DNA of 64,000 bases, from the NCBI GenBank assembly GCA_039814545.1, contig JBCCBB010000002.1:72925-136924 (forward strand). The letters run 5' to 3'. The notes beneath the pieces are model-generated. The model searched no databases and was not told where the DNA came from. It saw nothing but the letters and a program-made list of their open reading frames with translations. Position numbers and translations under genes: made by a program. Below, one piece after another: positions 51,657-60,690 of the stretch; the first letter of the stretch is position 1; each line of letters starts with the position of its first letter. Source of the DNA: CALBPI01 sp039814545. Its GTDB lineage: Bacteria > Pseudomonadota > Gammaproteobacteria > Steroidobacterales > Woeseiaceae.

Positions 51657-53510
51657 ATGCGCGCAATCGCCAACAGCCAGCAACAGCCGGCCGACCACCC
51701 ACTGGCCGGTCGCGAAATGAGTGGCGCCGAGATGATCGTCCAGGTCATCGCGGACGAAGGCGTGGACGTCGTATTTGGCTACTCGGGCGGCGCCATTTTG
51801 CCGACCTACGACGCTGTGTTCCGGTTCAACAAGGACAACCCGGGCAGCGATGGCAATGGCGCGCTGCCGCTCATCGTGCCCGCCAACGAGCAGGGCGCAG
51901 GCTTCATGGCCGCGGGCTACTCGCGTGCCACGGGAAAGGTGGGCACGGTCATGGTGACATCGGGTCCGGGCGCCACAAACATGGTGACCCCGGTTCGGGA
52001 CAGCGCCGCCGACTCTGTCCCCATGGTGCTCATCTGCGGCCAGGTGCCCAGCGCAGCGATCGGCACGGACGCGTTTCAGGAAGCCCCCATCACGGCCGTA
52101 ATGGGTTCCGTCGCCAAGCACGTGTTCCTGGTTACCGACCCCACACGACTCGAGGCGACGATCCGCACAGCCTACGAAATCGCGCGCACGGGCCGCCCCG
52201 GACCGGTCGTCGTCGATGTGCCGAAAGACGTGCAGAACTGGGCGGGTACATTCCACGGCTCGAGCAAGCTCGACATTCCTGGCTACCGCAAGCGACTGCA
52301 GCGCGTCACCGACAGCGTCCTCGATGACGCCGACTGTCAGTCGTTCCTGAAGCTGCTGTCCGAATCGGATCGACCCTTGATCTATGCGGGCGGTGGCGTC
52401 GTCAATGGCAACGCCAGCGCCGCGATGCGCCGCTTTGCAGAACGTTTTGGCATCCCCGTGACGACGACACTCATGGGTATCGGCGCCAGCGACACGACAG
52501 AGGCACTGTCACTGCACATGCTCGGCATGCACGGCATGGCCTACGCCAACTACGCCGTCGAGGACTGTGATTTCCTGATCGCCGCCGCGGCGCGATTCGA
52601 TGATCGCGTGGCGGGCGTCCCGCAGCGCTTCGCACCCAACGCTCGACACATCGCCCACTTCGATATCGACCCTTCGGAAATCGACAAGGTGAAGAGCGTC
52701 TCATGGCACCACACGGGCGTGCTCGACCGCGACCTCGACGCCATCGTCGAGTACGCCGACCGCGTGAATTTCGCGAAGCGCTTCGAGACCTGGCACGGCG
52801 AGGTCATGGCGCTCAAACGCAATCACGCGCTCGACTACGACCGCGCATCAGAACTGATCCAACCCAACGCCGTCATCGAGGCGATCAATGCCATCACCCA
52901 GGGCGAGGCCATCATCTCGACGGGCGTGGGCCAGCACCAGATGTGGGCCGCGCAGTACTTCGATTTCCGCGAGCCACGCCTCTGGCTCACCTCGGGCAGC
53001 ATGGGCACGATGGGCTTCGGGGTCCCGGCCGCCGTCGGCGCGCAGTTCGGGCGGCCAGACAAGCTCGTGATCGACATAGACGGCGACGCCAGCATCCGCA
53101 TGAATTTAGGTGAGCTTGAGACCGTCACGACCTATGGCCTGCCCGTGAAGATCGTGGTGCTCAACAACTTCGGCGACGGCATGGTACGCCAGTGGCAAAA
53201 GCTCTATTACAAGGGCCGGCTGTCTGCGAGTGACAAGTCGCTGCACCGCAAGGATTTCGTACGCGCGGCGAAAGCCGACGGTTTCGAGTACGCCGTACGC
53301 CTCGACGACAAGGCCAAGCTTGAGCAGACCATCGCCGAGTTCGTGGGTTTCGAAGGGCCCGCATTTCTCGAAGTCATCATCGACCCCGACGCTTCGGTCT
53401 ACCCCATGGTCGGTCCGGGACAGAGTTACAGCGAGATGATTACGGGCGACTTCATCGCAAGCCGCGGCAGCGATGACGACAAGGACGTGAGTCAGACCGA
53501 GTCGTTCTAG
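51657..53510 (+). CDS. ilvB: Acetolactate synthase large (catalytic) subunit
   Basis: The 617-residue thiamine-diphosphate enzyme condenses pyruvate to acetolactate (or with 2-oxobutyrate) for branched-chain amino-acid synthesis. Signatures are GYSGGAILPTYDAVF, the catalytic Glu in VPANEQGAGFMAAGYSRATGKVG, SGPGATNMVTP, IDIDGDASIRMNLGELETV (the ThDP/Mg GDG-N motif) and GFGVPAAVGAQFG. I prefer ATG 51657, which has a GGA-containing site upstream, over ATG 51606; both lie before MSGAEMIVQVI. The stop overlaps the convergent dehydratase stop by 4 bases. The small subunit is divergent, with about 126 bases between the starts. Confidence 0.95.
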   Translation: MRAIANSQQQPADHPLAGREMSGAEMIVQVIADEGVDVVFGYSGGAILPTYDAVFRFNKDNPGSDGNGALPLIVPANEQGAGFMAAGYSRATGKVGTVMVTSGPGATNMVTPVRDSAADSVPMVLICGQVPSAAIGTDAFQEAPITAVMGSVAKHVFLVTDPTRLEATIRTAYEIARTGRPGPVVVDVPKDVQNWAGTFHGSSKLDIPGYRKRLQRVTDSVLDDADCQSFLKLLSESDRPLIYAGGGVVNGNASAAMRRFAERFGIPVTTTLMGIGASDTTEALSLHMLGMHGMAYANYAVEDCDFLIAAAARFDDRVAGVPQRFAPNARHIAHFDIDPSEIDKVKSVSWHHTGVLDRDLDAIVEYADRVNFAKRFETWHGEVMALKRNHALDYDRASELIQPNAVIEAINAITQGEAIISTGVGQHQMWAAQYFDFREPRLWLTSGSMGTMGFGVPAAVGAQFGRPDKLVIDIDGDASIRMNLGELETVTTYGLPVKIVVLNNFGDGMVRQWQKLYYKGRLSASDKSLHRKDFVRAAKADGFEYAVRLDDKAKLEQTIAEFVGFEGPAFLEVIIDPDASVYPMVGPGQSYSEMITGDFIASRGSDDDKDVSQTESF

Positions 53511-54520
53511 CCCGCCGCCTCGGCGTCGTAGTGCGCGAGGCATTCCGCCAGCATCGCGTCTTCGATATTGCCGCCCGACAACACGGCCAGCGTGACCTGG
53601 TCCTTTGTTTCCACGGCTCCAGTGAGCACGGCCGCAAGCGCCACGGCACCACCGGGTTCCAGCACGAGCCGCAGCACGCGATAGGCGAATCCCACGGCAT
53701 AGCGTACCGCGTCCTCACTCACCGTCAGCACGCCCGACAGCAGACGCTGGTTGATGGGGAATGTGAGCGCACCGGGCTCGGGCGACAACAGCGCGTCGCA
53801 GATCGACCGCGTGTCGGGCGGGTTCGGTACGCGCGCTCCGGCATTAAACGATCGCGCAGTGTCATCGGCGTGCTCGGGCTCAACGGCAAAACACCGCACC
53901 TCAGGAAACCGCGCGCGCAGCGCCGTTGCAGAGCCTGCCGCGAGACCGCCACCGCCACAGCAAATCAAGGCCTGGTCGGGAACGAGACCTGCTCCCTGCA
54001 GCTGTTCGACGGCCTCCAGCCCGACTGTGCCCTGCCCGGCGATGACGTCCGGGTGGTCGTAGGATGGAACCACTGGCGCGTCCAGAGATGCGGCGAGTTC
54101 ACGTGCGATAGCTTCGCGGTCCTGACTGTAGCGGTCGTAGCTCACGATCTGCCCACCCAGTGAGCGGACGGCCGCGGTCTTACCCGCGGGCGTGTCCTCT
54201 GGCATCACGATGTGCGCGGACACGCCGAACAACCGCGCCGCCAGCGCCACGCCCTGAGCATGATTCCCCGACGACCAGGCCACCACGCCGCGCTCGCGGC
54301 GTTCGGGCGCCATGTTGGCCAGCGTGTTGTAGGCACCACGAAGTTTGAACGACCCCATGCGTTGCAGGTTTTCGGCCTTGAGCAGGACCGTGCCCTGCGC
54401 CCGTTCATCCAGTGCGGCGTGGTGAATCAGCGGGGTTCGGTTGGCCACGCCCGATAGGCGCGACTGCGCCGCTTCAATGTCACCGAGCGCCAGAGTGAAT
54501 TGCGATTGTGTGCCGTCCAT
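53507..54520 (-). CDS. Threonine/serine dehydratase-like PLP enzyme
   Basis: The 337-residue fold-type II PLP enzyme has the lysine motif GSFKLRGAYN (Lys59 in the family SxKxRGA pattern), SSGNHAQGVALAARLFGV, TPAGKTAAVRSLGGQIV and the phosphate-binding glycine loop CCGGGGLAAG. No C-terminal ACT domain follows, so it resembles the short catabolic TdcB/serine racemase-type enzymes rather than the long, isoleucine-inhibited IlvA. Beside ilvB it might still supply 2-oxobutyrate for isoleucine synthesis, an inference. I start at ATG 54520. An upstream in-frame start at 54595 adds sequence of poor protein character. Confidence 0.88.
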   Translation of the reverse strand: MDGTQSQFTLALGDIEAAQSRLSGVANRTPLIHHAALDERAQGTVLLKAENLQRMGSFKLRGAYNTLANMAPERRERGVVAWSSGNHAQGVALAARLFGVSAHIVMPEDTPAGKTAAVRSLGGQIVSYDRYSQDREAIARELAASLDAPVVPSYDHPDVIAGQGTVGLEAVEQLQGAGLVPDQALICCGGGGLAAGSATALRARFPEVRCFAVEPEHADDTARSFNAGARVPNPPDTRSICDALLSPEPGALTFPINQRLLSGVLTVSEDAVRYAVGFAYRVLRLVLEPGGAVALAAVLTGAVETKDQVTLAVLSGGNIEDAMLAECLAHYDAEAAG

Positions 54521-54878
54521 ACCGGGATTATGACCGGGTCCGTGACAGACGGTCACCAAGGGGATCAAGACGGCGCATCTGCGTCGCACCGACATACGCC
54601 TCGAGGGGAGACGCCACGCTTATGTCTAATCGGATTGCGCATCGACCGGACACCAAAGTCGCTGAATCAGCAAGAGGGAATTCTTGCCCATTGCCGATGA
54701 ATCGCGCGATTTCGCGCCTTTTCGACGCGTATCGCGACCACTTCGCGCGCGATGATGAGTATCAAACGCAACCATCGGATGAATCAGACACTACTTCGAC
54801 AGCTCGTTTTGCGACGGCCGCGACCGCTGGGCTAGTCTCGGTTCGGGGGAAAGGCCGGGCGAAGGGGAGCGCGCGGAC
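54521..54878. other. 358-base intergenic region upstream of the diguanylate cyclase
   Basis: The region separates the divergent dehydratase and GGDEF genes and must carry both promoters, but I see no strong match to a -35/-10 pair. An 86-codon frame from ATG 54622 runs to 54882 and ends in a TGA overlapping the GGDEF start by ATGA. Its N-terminal half looks non-coding, it lacks a well-spaced ribosome site, and I do not call it. Near 54707 a CGCGCGATTTCGCGC stretch forms a short imperfect palindrome. Confidence 0.5.
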
Positions 54879-55898
54879 ATGAAGCACGGAAAGCTCGAAA
54901 CCGAACGCGCGATCCTGATCAGCATGACGCTGTCAGGCGTTGTGGCGGTTTTGCCGTTTGCCATTATTCGATTGATGCAGGGTGACACGCTGCTGTTTGC
55001 CCTCGACATCACGCTGGTTGCCGGCCTGATTGGGCTGGGCGCTTATGTGTGGCGCACGCACCGCACGGTGCTCGCAGGCTACGCCGTGTCGATCATGTCG
55101 ATGGCCGCCATTATCGGTACCGTCTACATCAAGGGCCCCCAGCAGATCTACTGGGCCTTCCCGACCGTACTGATCATCTTCTACCTGTTGCCGCCCGTCG
55201 AAGCGTTGATTCTCAACCTGCTCGGCCTATCGATCCTGCTGCCCAAGCTCATTTTGCCGATGGCGTCAGAGTTACTTATGACGGTGTTCTTCACGCTGGC
55301 CGTGACGATCACATTCTCTTACGCGTTCAGCTCGCGCACGGCCGATCAGCGCAAACAGCTCATCATGCTGGCCACCAAAGACCCGCTAACGGGCGCCGAA
55401 AACCGGCGTGCGCTATCGGAACGTCTGCGAGAAATCATAGCGACGCACCGGCGCAGGCCCGTGACGGCGTCGATGCTCATGGTCGACCTGGATAATTTCA
55501 AGCGCATCAACGACGAACTCGGACACGCCATGGGCGACCGCGCACTCATCAAGCTCGTGCAGTTGATTCGCCAGCGCATCCGCGAAACGGATTCCGTCTA
55601 CCGCGTCGGCGGCGAGGAATTCCTCATCATCGCCGAGGGCGCGACAGCAGCCATCGCCGATACACTCGGCGAGGATCTTCGGGTCCTGGTCGAAACCGCC
55701 AAGCTGGTAGACAGCCGCTCCGTCACGATTTCTGTCGGCATTGCAGAGCTGTTCCCCGAAGAGGATACCGACGACTGGTTGCGCCGCACGGACAATGCGC
55801 TCTACGCCGCCAAAAACGGTGGCCGCAACCGTTGTGTGCGGGCACGCGAACAAGACGCGTCCGTGTCCGACATCAACGAGGGGCGCGCCGCGTCCTGA
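54879..55898 (+). CDS. Membrane-bound diguanylate cyclase
   Basis: The 339-residue protein has about six N-terminal membrane helices (residues about 10-155, from ILISMTLSGVVAVLPFAIIRL to MTVFFTLAVTITFSYAF). A C-terminal GGDEF domain from residue 165 (DPLTGAENRRALSERL) has the active-site GGEEF in YRVGGEEFLIIAEG. An RETD placed five residues before GGEEF is a complete product-inhibition I-site. It should make cyclic di-GMP from GTP in response to an unknown membrane signal. It has a strong AAGGGGAG Shine-Dalgarno nine bases before ATG 54879. The gene is flanked by amino-acid and lipoprotein genes that give no clue to its targets. Confidence 0.93.
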   Translation: MKHGKLETERAILISMTLSGVVAVLPFAIIRLMQGDTLLFALDITLVAGLIGLGAYVWRTHRTVLAGYAVSIMSMAAIIGTVYIKGPQQIYWAFPTVLIIFYLLPPVEALILNLLGLSILLPKLILPMASELLMTVFFTLAVTITFSYAFSSRTADQRKQLIMLATKDPLTGAENRRALSERLREIIATHRRRPVTASMLMVDLDNFKRINDELGHAMGDRALIKLVQLIRQRIRETDSVYRVGGEEFLIIAEGATAAIADTLGEDLRVLVETAKLVDSRSVTISVGIAELFPEEDTDDWLRRTDNALYAAKNGGRNRCVRAREQDASVSDINEGRAAS

Positions 55899-55902
55899 GC
55901 GA

Positions 55903-56475
55903 TCAATCGTCTTCGGCGCTGGCTGGCGCGTCGAGCAGCTGGTTGATCTCCAGCCAGTAGCCGTCCGGGTCCCGGATCATCGACACGTTGACGCGAATCA
56001 CGCCGCCGCCTGCGCGCGGATAGTCCACGCGCTCGGGCGCATCCACCACAGTCACACCGGGCGATGCCTCAACGGCATCCCAGCGGGTGCCGAGATCCGA
56101 CGCGTTGATGACGATGATCGGATCACCGGGCACGGGCTCATCGAAGTGTTCCTGGCGCTGCGGCTTTTTCGGGTGGATGTACTCGAGCAGCCCCAGCACA
56201 CCGATGAAGTCGTCGTTGGCCTGCAACAGCACGAGCCGTCGCGATCGCGTCTCGCCGTTTTCCATGGGCGACTCAATGAGTTGGTCGTAGATCACCGTCA
56301 GTCCCAGCGCATCGCGGTAGAGCGCCAGCGACTTGTCGGTGTCGTTGACGAGCAACGTCGTGCGACGCACGTCAACGGGGATGCGCGCCTCGTCGGCAAC
56401 AGGCGCTGCGCAGGCCGCGACCGATGCTGCCAGCGCCAGCACCCCAGCCAGAAATTGGTTTCGGTTTCTGATCAT
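55903..56475 (-). CDS. VOC-family lipoprotein
   Basis: The 190-residue protein has a lipoprotein signal (MIRNRNQFLAGVLALAASVAACAAP) with lipobox SVAAC. A vicinal-oxygen-chelate (glyoxalase/bleomycin resistance) domain follows: VRRTTLLVNDTDKSLALYRDALGLTVIYDQ and, near the end, IRVNVSMIRDPDGYWLEINQLLD, where the Glu of LEINQ is a typical metal ligand. One expected His ligand in the first half is replaced (TTLLVND), so metal binding is uncertain. I start at ATG 56475; the frame is open upstream only into antisense of the acylase gene. It is divergent from the penicillin-acylase gene. The function is unknown. Confidence 0.83.
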   Translation of the reverse strand: MIRNRNQFLAGVLALAASVAACAAPVADEARIPVDVRRTTLLVNDTDKSLALYRDALGLTVIYDQLIESPMENGETRSRRLVLLQANDDFIGVLGLLEYIHPKKPQRQEHFDEPVPGDPIIVINASDLGTRWDAVEASPGVTVVDAPERVDYPRAGGGVIRVNVSMIRDPDGYWLEINQLLDAPASAEDD

Positions 56476-56590
56476 GCGCCTGCCCCCGTCGCGCCCCGTT
56501 CCTGCTGTCACCATACCGCTTCGACACGACCACGTCGCGCACGGTGCTATCCTCGGCAACCGCTGCAGCGCTCGCCCAGGAGAAACCGCA

Positions 56591-58795
56591 ATGCGCACCA
56601 CCCGACTCGTGCATCTCGCCCTGACGGCCTTCCTCGCGACAGCCTGCGGTTCGCCGCAAGCAGAATCCGAGAGTGACTCTGAAGCGGCACGTCTCGAAGC
56701 CCGCGCGGCGCGCGTCGAGATTTTGCGCGACGACTTCGGTGTCCCGCACATCTACGCGCCCACGGATGCCGACGCCGTGTTTGGCATGCTCTACGCTCAG
56801 GCTGAGGACGACTTCCCGCGCGTCGAGCGCAACTACATCTGGGCCATCGGCCGACTCGCCGAGGTCGAGGGCGAGTTCGCAATCTGGAGCGATCTTCGCG
56901 CGCGGCTGTACATGAGCGAGGCGGAGGCCAAAACTGCCTATGCTGAGGCGCCCGAATGGCTGCGCGAGTTATGCCAGGCCTACGCCGATGGTTTGAACTG
57001 GTACTTGGCCACGCATCCCGACGTGACACCTGCTCTCCTCACTCGGTTCGAGCCCTGGATGCCCATGTACTTCTTCGAAGGCTCCATCGGCGGCGACATC
57101 GAACAGATCCCGCTCGCGGGCATCAAGGCGTTCTATGGCAGCGGCGACTCGGTAACGCAGGCGCAGGTCGACGCGGAACGCGCGCCGAAACTGGGTTACG
57201 AGCAGCACCTGGGTTCAAACGGCTTCGCCATCTCGGGCGAACACACGCGGTCCGGCGACGCCATGCTGCTCATCAACCCGCACACCACCTTTTACTTCCG
57301 CCCCGAAATCCATGTCGTCAGTGAGGAAGGCCTCAATGCCTATGGCGCGGTCACCTGGGGGCAGTTCTTCGTCTACCAGGGCTTTAACGAGCGCACGGGC
57401 TGGATGCACACCTCCACCTATGTCGACTTCCTTGACGAGTTCGTCGAAGACGTTTCAACGCGCGACGACCAGCGCGTGTACCGTTACGGGGATGAGCTGC
57501 GTGATGTGACGACGCGGACTGTCACGCTACGCTACCGCACGGCGGCCGGCATGGCCGAGCGCGAGTTCGAGACCTACCGCACGCACCACGGCCCGATCAC
57601 ACACGCCATTGATGGCGACTGGGTGGCGACACGCATCAACTGGAAGCCCGCCGAAGCGCTCGCGCAGAGTTTCGTGCGTACGAAGCAAAGCGATCACGCA
57701 GGCTTCCGCGAGATGATGCAGCGGCGCACAAACTCTTCAAACAACACTGTGTACGCCGATGCCGATGGCACGATTGCCTACTACCATGGCAACTTCATTC
57801 CGCGCCGCGACCCGGAGTTCGATTTCTCAAAGCCCGTCGACGGCAGTGATCCACGCACGGACTGGCAGGGCATCCACGAAGTCGACGAAACCGTCAATGT
57901 CGTCAACCCTGCGATCGGCTGGCTGCAAAACTGCAATTCGACGCCATTTACCTCGGCAGGGCCGGACAGTCCGAAACGCGAGGACTATCCCGTTTACATG
58001 GCACCGGACCCCGAGAATTTTCGTGGCGTTCACGCGCAGCGCCTATTGGCGGATGTCGAAGACCTGACACTTGATGGACTCATTGCGCTCGCATACGACG
58101 ACCAGCTGCCAGGATTTGAATCACTTGTCGGCGGGCTGATCGAAGCTTGGGACGCCTCCGGTCGCAGCGACGCGCCGATTGCAGCCGCCGTGGAAACACT
58201 CCGCGACTGGGACCACCGCAATGACGTCGATTCGGTGGCCATGACCCTCGCGCACCACTACGGCATGCGCTACCGCGACGAAGGCGTTCGACCCGAAGGC
58301 ACACGCGGCATCGCGCTCATCGAGTACTTTGGCACAGGCTCACCGGTTGAGGAGCGCTTGGAAATTTTCGACCGCACAATAACGGCGCTCACCGAGGACT
58401 TGGGCCGCTGGGACGTCCCCTGGGGCGAGGTCAATCGCTTCCAACGCCTGTCGGGCGACATCGCGTTGCGCTACGACGACGACGCGCCCAGCCTGCCCGT
58501 CGGTCTTGCCTCCGGCGACTGGGGTGCACTCGCGTCGTTCCGCGCCCGCCGTGGTGGCGGCTCCAAGCGCATCTATGGTGTGTCGGGCAACAGCTTCGTG
58601 GCTGTTGTCGAATTCGGCGATCGCATCCGCGCCAAGTCGCTACTTGCCGGCGGCCAGAGCGGCAATCCCGACTCACCGCATTTCGATGACCAAGCGCAGC
58701 GTTACGTCGACGGCGAATTCAAGGATGTGCCCTTCTACCGCGACGAAGTGGAGGCGCGCGCCGTGAGTCGATACCGGCCGGGCCTAAGCGACTAG
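56591..58795 (+). CDS. Penicillin acylase-family N-terminal nucleophile hydrolase, lipoprotein
   Basis: The 734-residue protein has a lipoprotein signal with lipobox LATAC (Cys19). An alpha-chain region follows (VEILRDDFGVPHIYAPTDADAVFGMLYAQAEDDF). The self-processing site LGSNGFAISG has Ser209 as the new N-terminal nucleophile, and the beta chain contains TRINWKPAEA and RRTNSSNNTVYADADGTIAYYHGNFIP. This is the penicillin acylase/acyl-homoserine-lactone acylase family, which hydrolyses amide bonds in the periplasm. Quorum-signal quenching is possible but not shown. I start at ATG 56591 rather than at an upstream in-frame site. A perfect stem follows the stop. Confidence 0.9.
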   Translation: MRTTRLVHLALTAFLATACGSPQAESESDSEAARLEARAARVEILRDDFGVPHIYAPTDADAVFGMLYAQAEDDFPRVERNYIWAIGRLAEVEGEFAIWSDLRARLYMSEAEAKTAYAEAPEWLRELCQAYADGLNWYLATHPDVTPALLTRFEPWMPMYFFEGSIGGDIEQIPLAGIKAFYGSGDSVTQAQVDAERAPKLGYEQHLGSNGFAISGEHTRSGDAMLLINPHTTFYFRPEIHVVSEEGLNAYGAVTWGQFFVYQGFNERTGWMHTSTYVDFLDEFVEDVSTRDDQRVYRYGDELRDVTTRTVTLRYRTAAGMAEREFETYRTHHGPITHAIDGDWVATRINWKPAEALAQSFVRTKQSDHAGFREMMQRRTNSSNNTVYADADGTIAYYHGNFIPRRDPEFDFSKPVDGSDPRTDWQGIHEVDETVNVVNPAIGWLQNCNSTPFTSAGPDSPKREDYPVYMAPDPENFRGVHAQRLLADVEDLTLDGLIALAYDDQLPGFESLVGGLIEAWDASGRSDAPIAAAVETLRDWDHRNDVDSVAMTLAHHYGMRYRDEGVRPEGTRGIALIEYFGTGSPVEERLEIFDRTITALTEDLGRWDVPWGEVNRFQRLSGDIALRYDDDAPSLPVGLASGDWGALASFRARRGGGSKRIYGVSGNSFVAVVEFGDRIRAKSLLAGGQSGNPDSPHFDDQAQRYVDGEFKDVPFYRDEVEARAVSRYRPGLSD

Positions 58796-58822
58796 CGCGG
58801 CGCGCCCGAAGACGCGCCGCGC
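58795..58822. terminator. GC-rich stem-loop between convergent genes
   Basis: GCGCGGCGCG and CGCGCCGCGC form a perfect 10-bp stem around an 8-base loop. It starts at the last base of the penicillin-acylase stop codon and ends before the stop of the convergent TPR gene. No T-tract follows on either strand, so intrinsic termination is plausible but weakly supported. Confidence 0.45.
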
Positions 58823-58839
58823 CGATTCAGTCAAAGCGC

Positions 58840-59556
58840 TCAGTTACTGGCGACAGCGCGCTGACGAGCCAGCAGCGACTGCGCCCACGCGTAGTCGGGC
58901 TCAAGCTCAACAGCGCGCTGGAAGTCACGCTCGGCGGCGGCCGTATCGCCCGTTTCCGCATGCGCGAGTCCGCGCCAGACGAGCGCCTCGGCGAAGCCCC
59001 ATCCCGAGTCGGGGGTTGCCTCAAACATGGCGATGGCCTGATCAAGTACGGCGATCGCTTTGGGCTTGCTACCACCCCACATGCCGGGCGTGTTGTAGAG
59101 CGAAATGCCGTCCGTCAGCAAGACACGCGGATTCGTGGGTGCCAGCGCTCGCGCCTTGGCGCGTGCACGATCGGCCTGGCCGGCGAGCTTCATGGCCGAG
59201 AACGGGCTCAGCCCCATGCGCATGCCGTACACGTTGGCAAGCAATGCCCAGGCTTCAGCGTTCTTGGGTTCGGTTTTGACGAGCGCTTCGAGCTGCTCGC
59301 TGGCTGCCGTCAGCGCGATACCGGCTGACTTCTCGTCAGACCGCACGCTGTGCGCAATCCCGATTCGGTAATCCGCCAAAGCGGCAAGATACGGTGCATC
59401 GGCATCGACAATGGCGCTGCGCTGGGTTTCGAGTGCGGTCAGGTCATTGTTGCGGCTGGCGCGTTCGACAGAGTCAACGCTACCGGCCTGAACGTTGGCG
59501 GCGATCAGAACAATGCTGGCGATGAGACCGGTAACCAGTGCGGTCTTGGATTCCAT
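58840..59556 (-). CDS. TPR-containing exported protein
   Basis: The 238-residue protein has a signal or anchor sequence near its start (MESKTALVTGLIASIVLIAANVQAG) and then TPR-like helical repeats: ALADYRIGIAHSVRSDEKSAGIALTAASEQLEALV, NAEAWALLANVYGMRMG and AEALVWRGLAHAETGDTAAAERDFQRAVELEPDYAWAQSLL. It is a small periplasmic scaffold of unknown partner. A GGAG Shine-Dalgarno lies just before ATG 59556; ATG 59583 is in frame but lacks one. Upstream, CTGAGGGTG/CACCCTCAG forms a hairpin in the leader, ending next to the ribosome site. Confidence 0.82.
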   Translation of the reverse strand: MESKTALVTGLIASIVLIAANVQAGSVDSVERASRNNDLTALETQRSAIVDADAPYLAALADYRIGIAHSVRSDEKSAGIALTAASEQLEALVKTEPKNAEAWALLANVYGMRMGLSPFSAMKLAGQADRARAKARALAPTNPRVLLTDGISLYNTPGMWGGSKPKAIAVLDQAIAMFEATPDSGWGFAEALVWRGLAHAETGDTAAAERDFQRAVELEPDYAWAQSLLARQRAVASN

Positions 59557-59673
59557 GGCTGTCTCCTGAGGGTGGGTCTGCATGACACACCCTCAGGATC
59601 GTGATTTCCGGCTCAGGCCGTTAGTGTCACGTGTCAGCCCGTCAGGCTGACATTTGTCACCTGGATTCCAGGA

Positions 59674-60651
59674 CTAGGCCGCCAGTCGCGACCCATCATC
59701 GGCCACCAGCGAGGCCAGCACCCGACGCGTGCCTGTGAAGGGCCGACGCCCGTGCATCACGAGGAAGTTGTCGACGAGCACGACATCCCCCGTCTCCCAG
59801 GGCGTGTCGAACGTGATCCCGGCGGCCAGCTCACAAACCCGCTCCATGTCGTCACGCGGGAATGGCGAATCGTCACCAAACGTGATCGCGCGCTCTGCGT
59901 CTTTCCAGCCGCGGTAAGCCGCGATGAGCTGATTGAAGAACACCTCGCGACCATCGCTGAGCTTGCGTATGGCGGGCAGCACCGGCGTGATCGCACGCAG
60001 ACTGCCGTCGTCGAGCCACTCCCAGTCGTAGCCCAGCGCGGCAAGCCGTGCCTCGGCCGCCTCGCGGCTGTCGACGCTGAGCGTACTGGCCCAGCTCCGG
60101 CCTTGCCCCGACTGCGCGACATCCTCAGCCGGCATCGCGTTTCGGTAACGTACGCCCAGCTCGCGGCACCGGGTGACAAACCCCGGCAACTCAGCCGCGA
60201 GGTCGTCGAGCAACCAGTCCGAACGACACAACGGCGTCTCGCCGCCACCCGCGGCGGCCTGCTCGCAGAAGAAGAACAAGCGCGAGGGAAATACGGGCGT
60301 CTGCGCCATCTCGTGGTGCATGTCGATCACAGCCTCGGGTGGCGCCTCATTCGCTGTAAACACGCGCTCGGTGCGGTTGACGCGCACCGCGTTCGACAAC
60401 GACTCCGCGTACGTGAAGTTGGGCATACCAAACGCCTGGATGAAGGCGTCGAAGTCGTGGTCACTCGCTACGCCAAAGCCGCGAAACAGCAAAGCACCAT
60501 GCGCGGCAGCGCGTGCCACAAGCGCTTCGCGCTGCCCGCTGATCCAATCGAGGCTTTGCTCGAGACTAGCGCCATCAGCGCACTCAAATAACAACGGGAA
60601 ACAATCGTTGCCGCGCAGGCGGCCAAGGTCAGTTCGTTCGATGACGTTCAT
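59674..60651 (-). CDS. TauD/TfdA-family (SyrP-like) iron/2-oxoglutarate oxygenase
   Basis: The 325-residue protein is a TauD/TfdA-type non-heme iron oxygenase. It has GALLFRGFG and the iron-binding HHEM (His112, Glu114 in H-x-E form), CEQAAAGGGETPLCRSD, and the late LVDNFLVMHGRRPFTGTRRVLASL that supplies the distal His and the 2-oxoglutarate-binding Arg. The H-x-E variant and MHHEMAQTP segment resemble SyrP-like enzymes, which hydroxylate amino-acid or small-molecule substrates. It has a GAGGTG Shine-Dalgarno before ATG 60651 and follows the aldo/keto reductase on the same strand after 39 bases. The substrate is unknown; the neighbours suggest sugar or polyol catabolism. Confidence 0.86.
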   Translation of the reverse strand: MNVIERTDLGRLRGNDCFPLLFECADGASLEQSLDWISGQREALVARAAAHGALLFRGFGVASDHDFDAFIQAFGMPNFTYAESLSNAVRVNRTERVFTANEAPPEAVIDMHHEMAQTPVFPSRLFFFCEQAAAGGGETPLCRSDWLLDDLAAELPGFVTRCRELGVRYRNAMPAEDVAQSGQGRSWASTLSVDSREAAEARLAALGYDWEWLDDGSLRAITPVLPAIRKLSDGREVFFNQLIAAYRGWKDAERAITFGDDSPFPRDDMERVCELAAGITFDTPWETGDVVLVDNFLVMHGRRPFTGTRRVLASLVADDGSRLAA

Positions 60652-60690
60652 GCGGCACCTCTGGGTGTCGCGGCCCACAAGCCGCGTGCA

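Noticed and set aside
51531..52256. Extended N-terminus of ilvH
   Set aside because: The upstream part is antisense to ilvB; IlvH proteins start with the ACT domain at ATG 51530.
54622..54882. 86-codon frame ending in ATGA overlap with the diguanylate cyclase gene
   Set aside because: The overlap is suggestive, but the N-terminal half lacks protein-like composition and no well-spaced ribosome site precedes it. Kept as an open possibility only.
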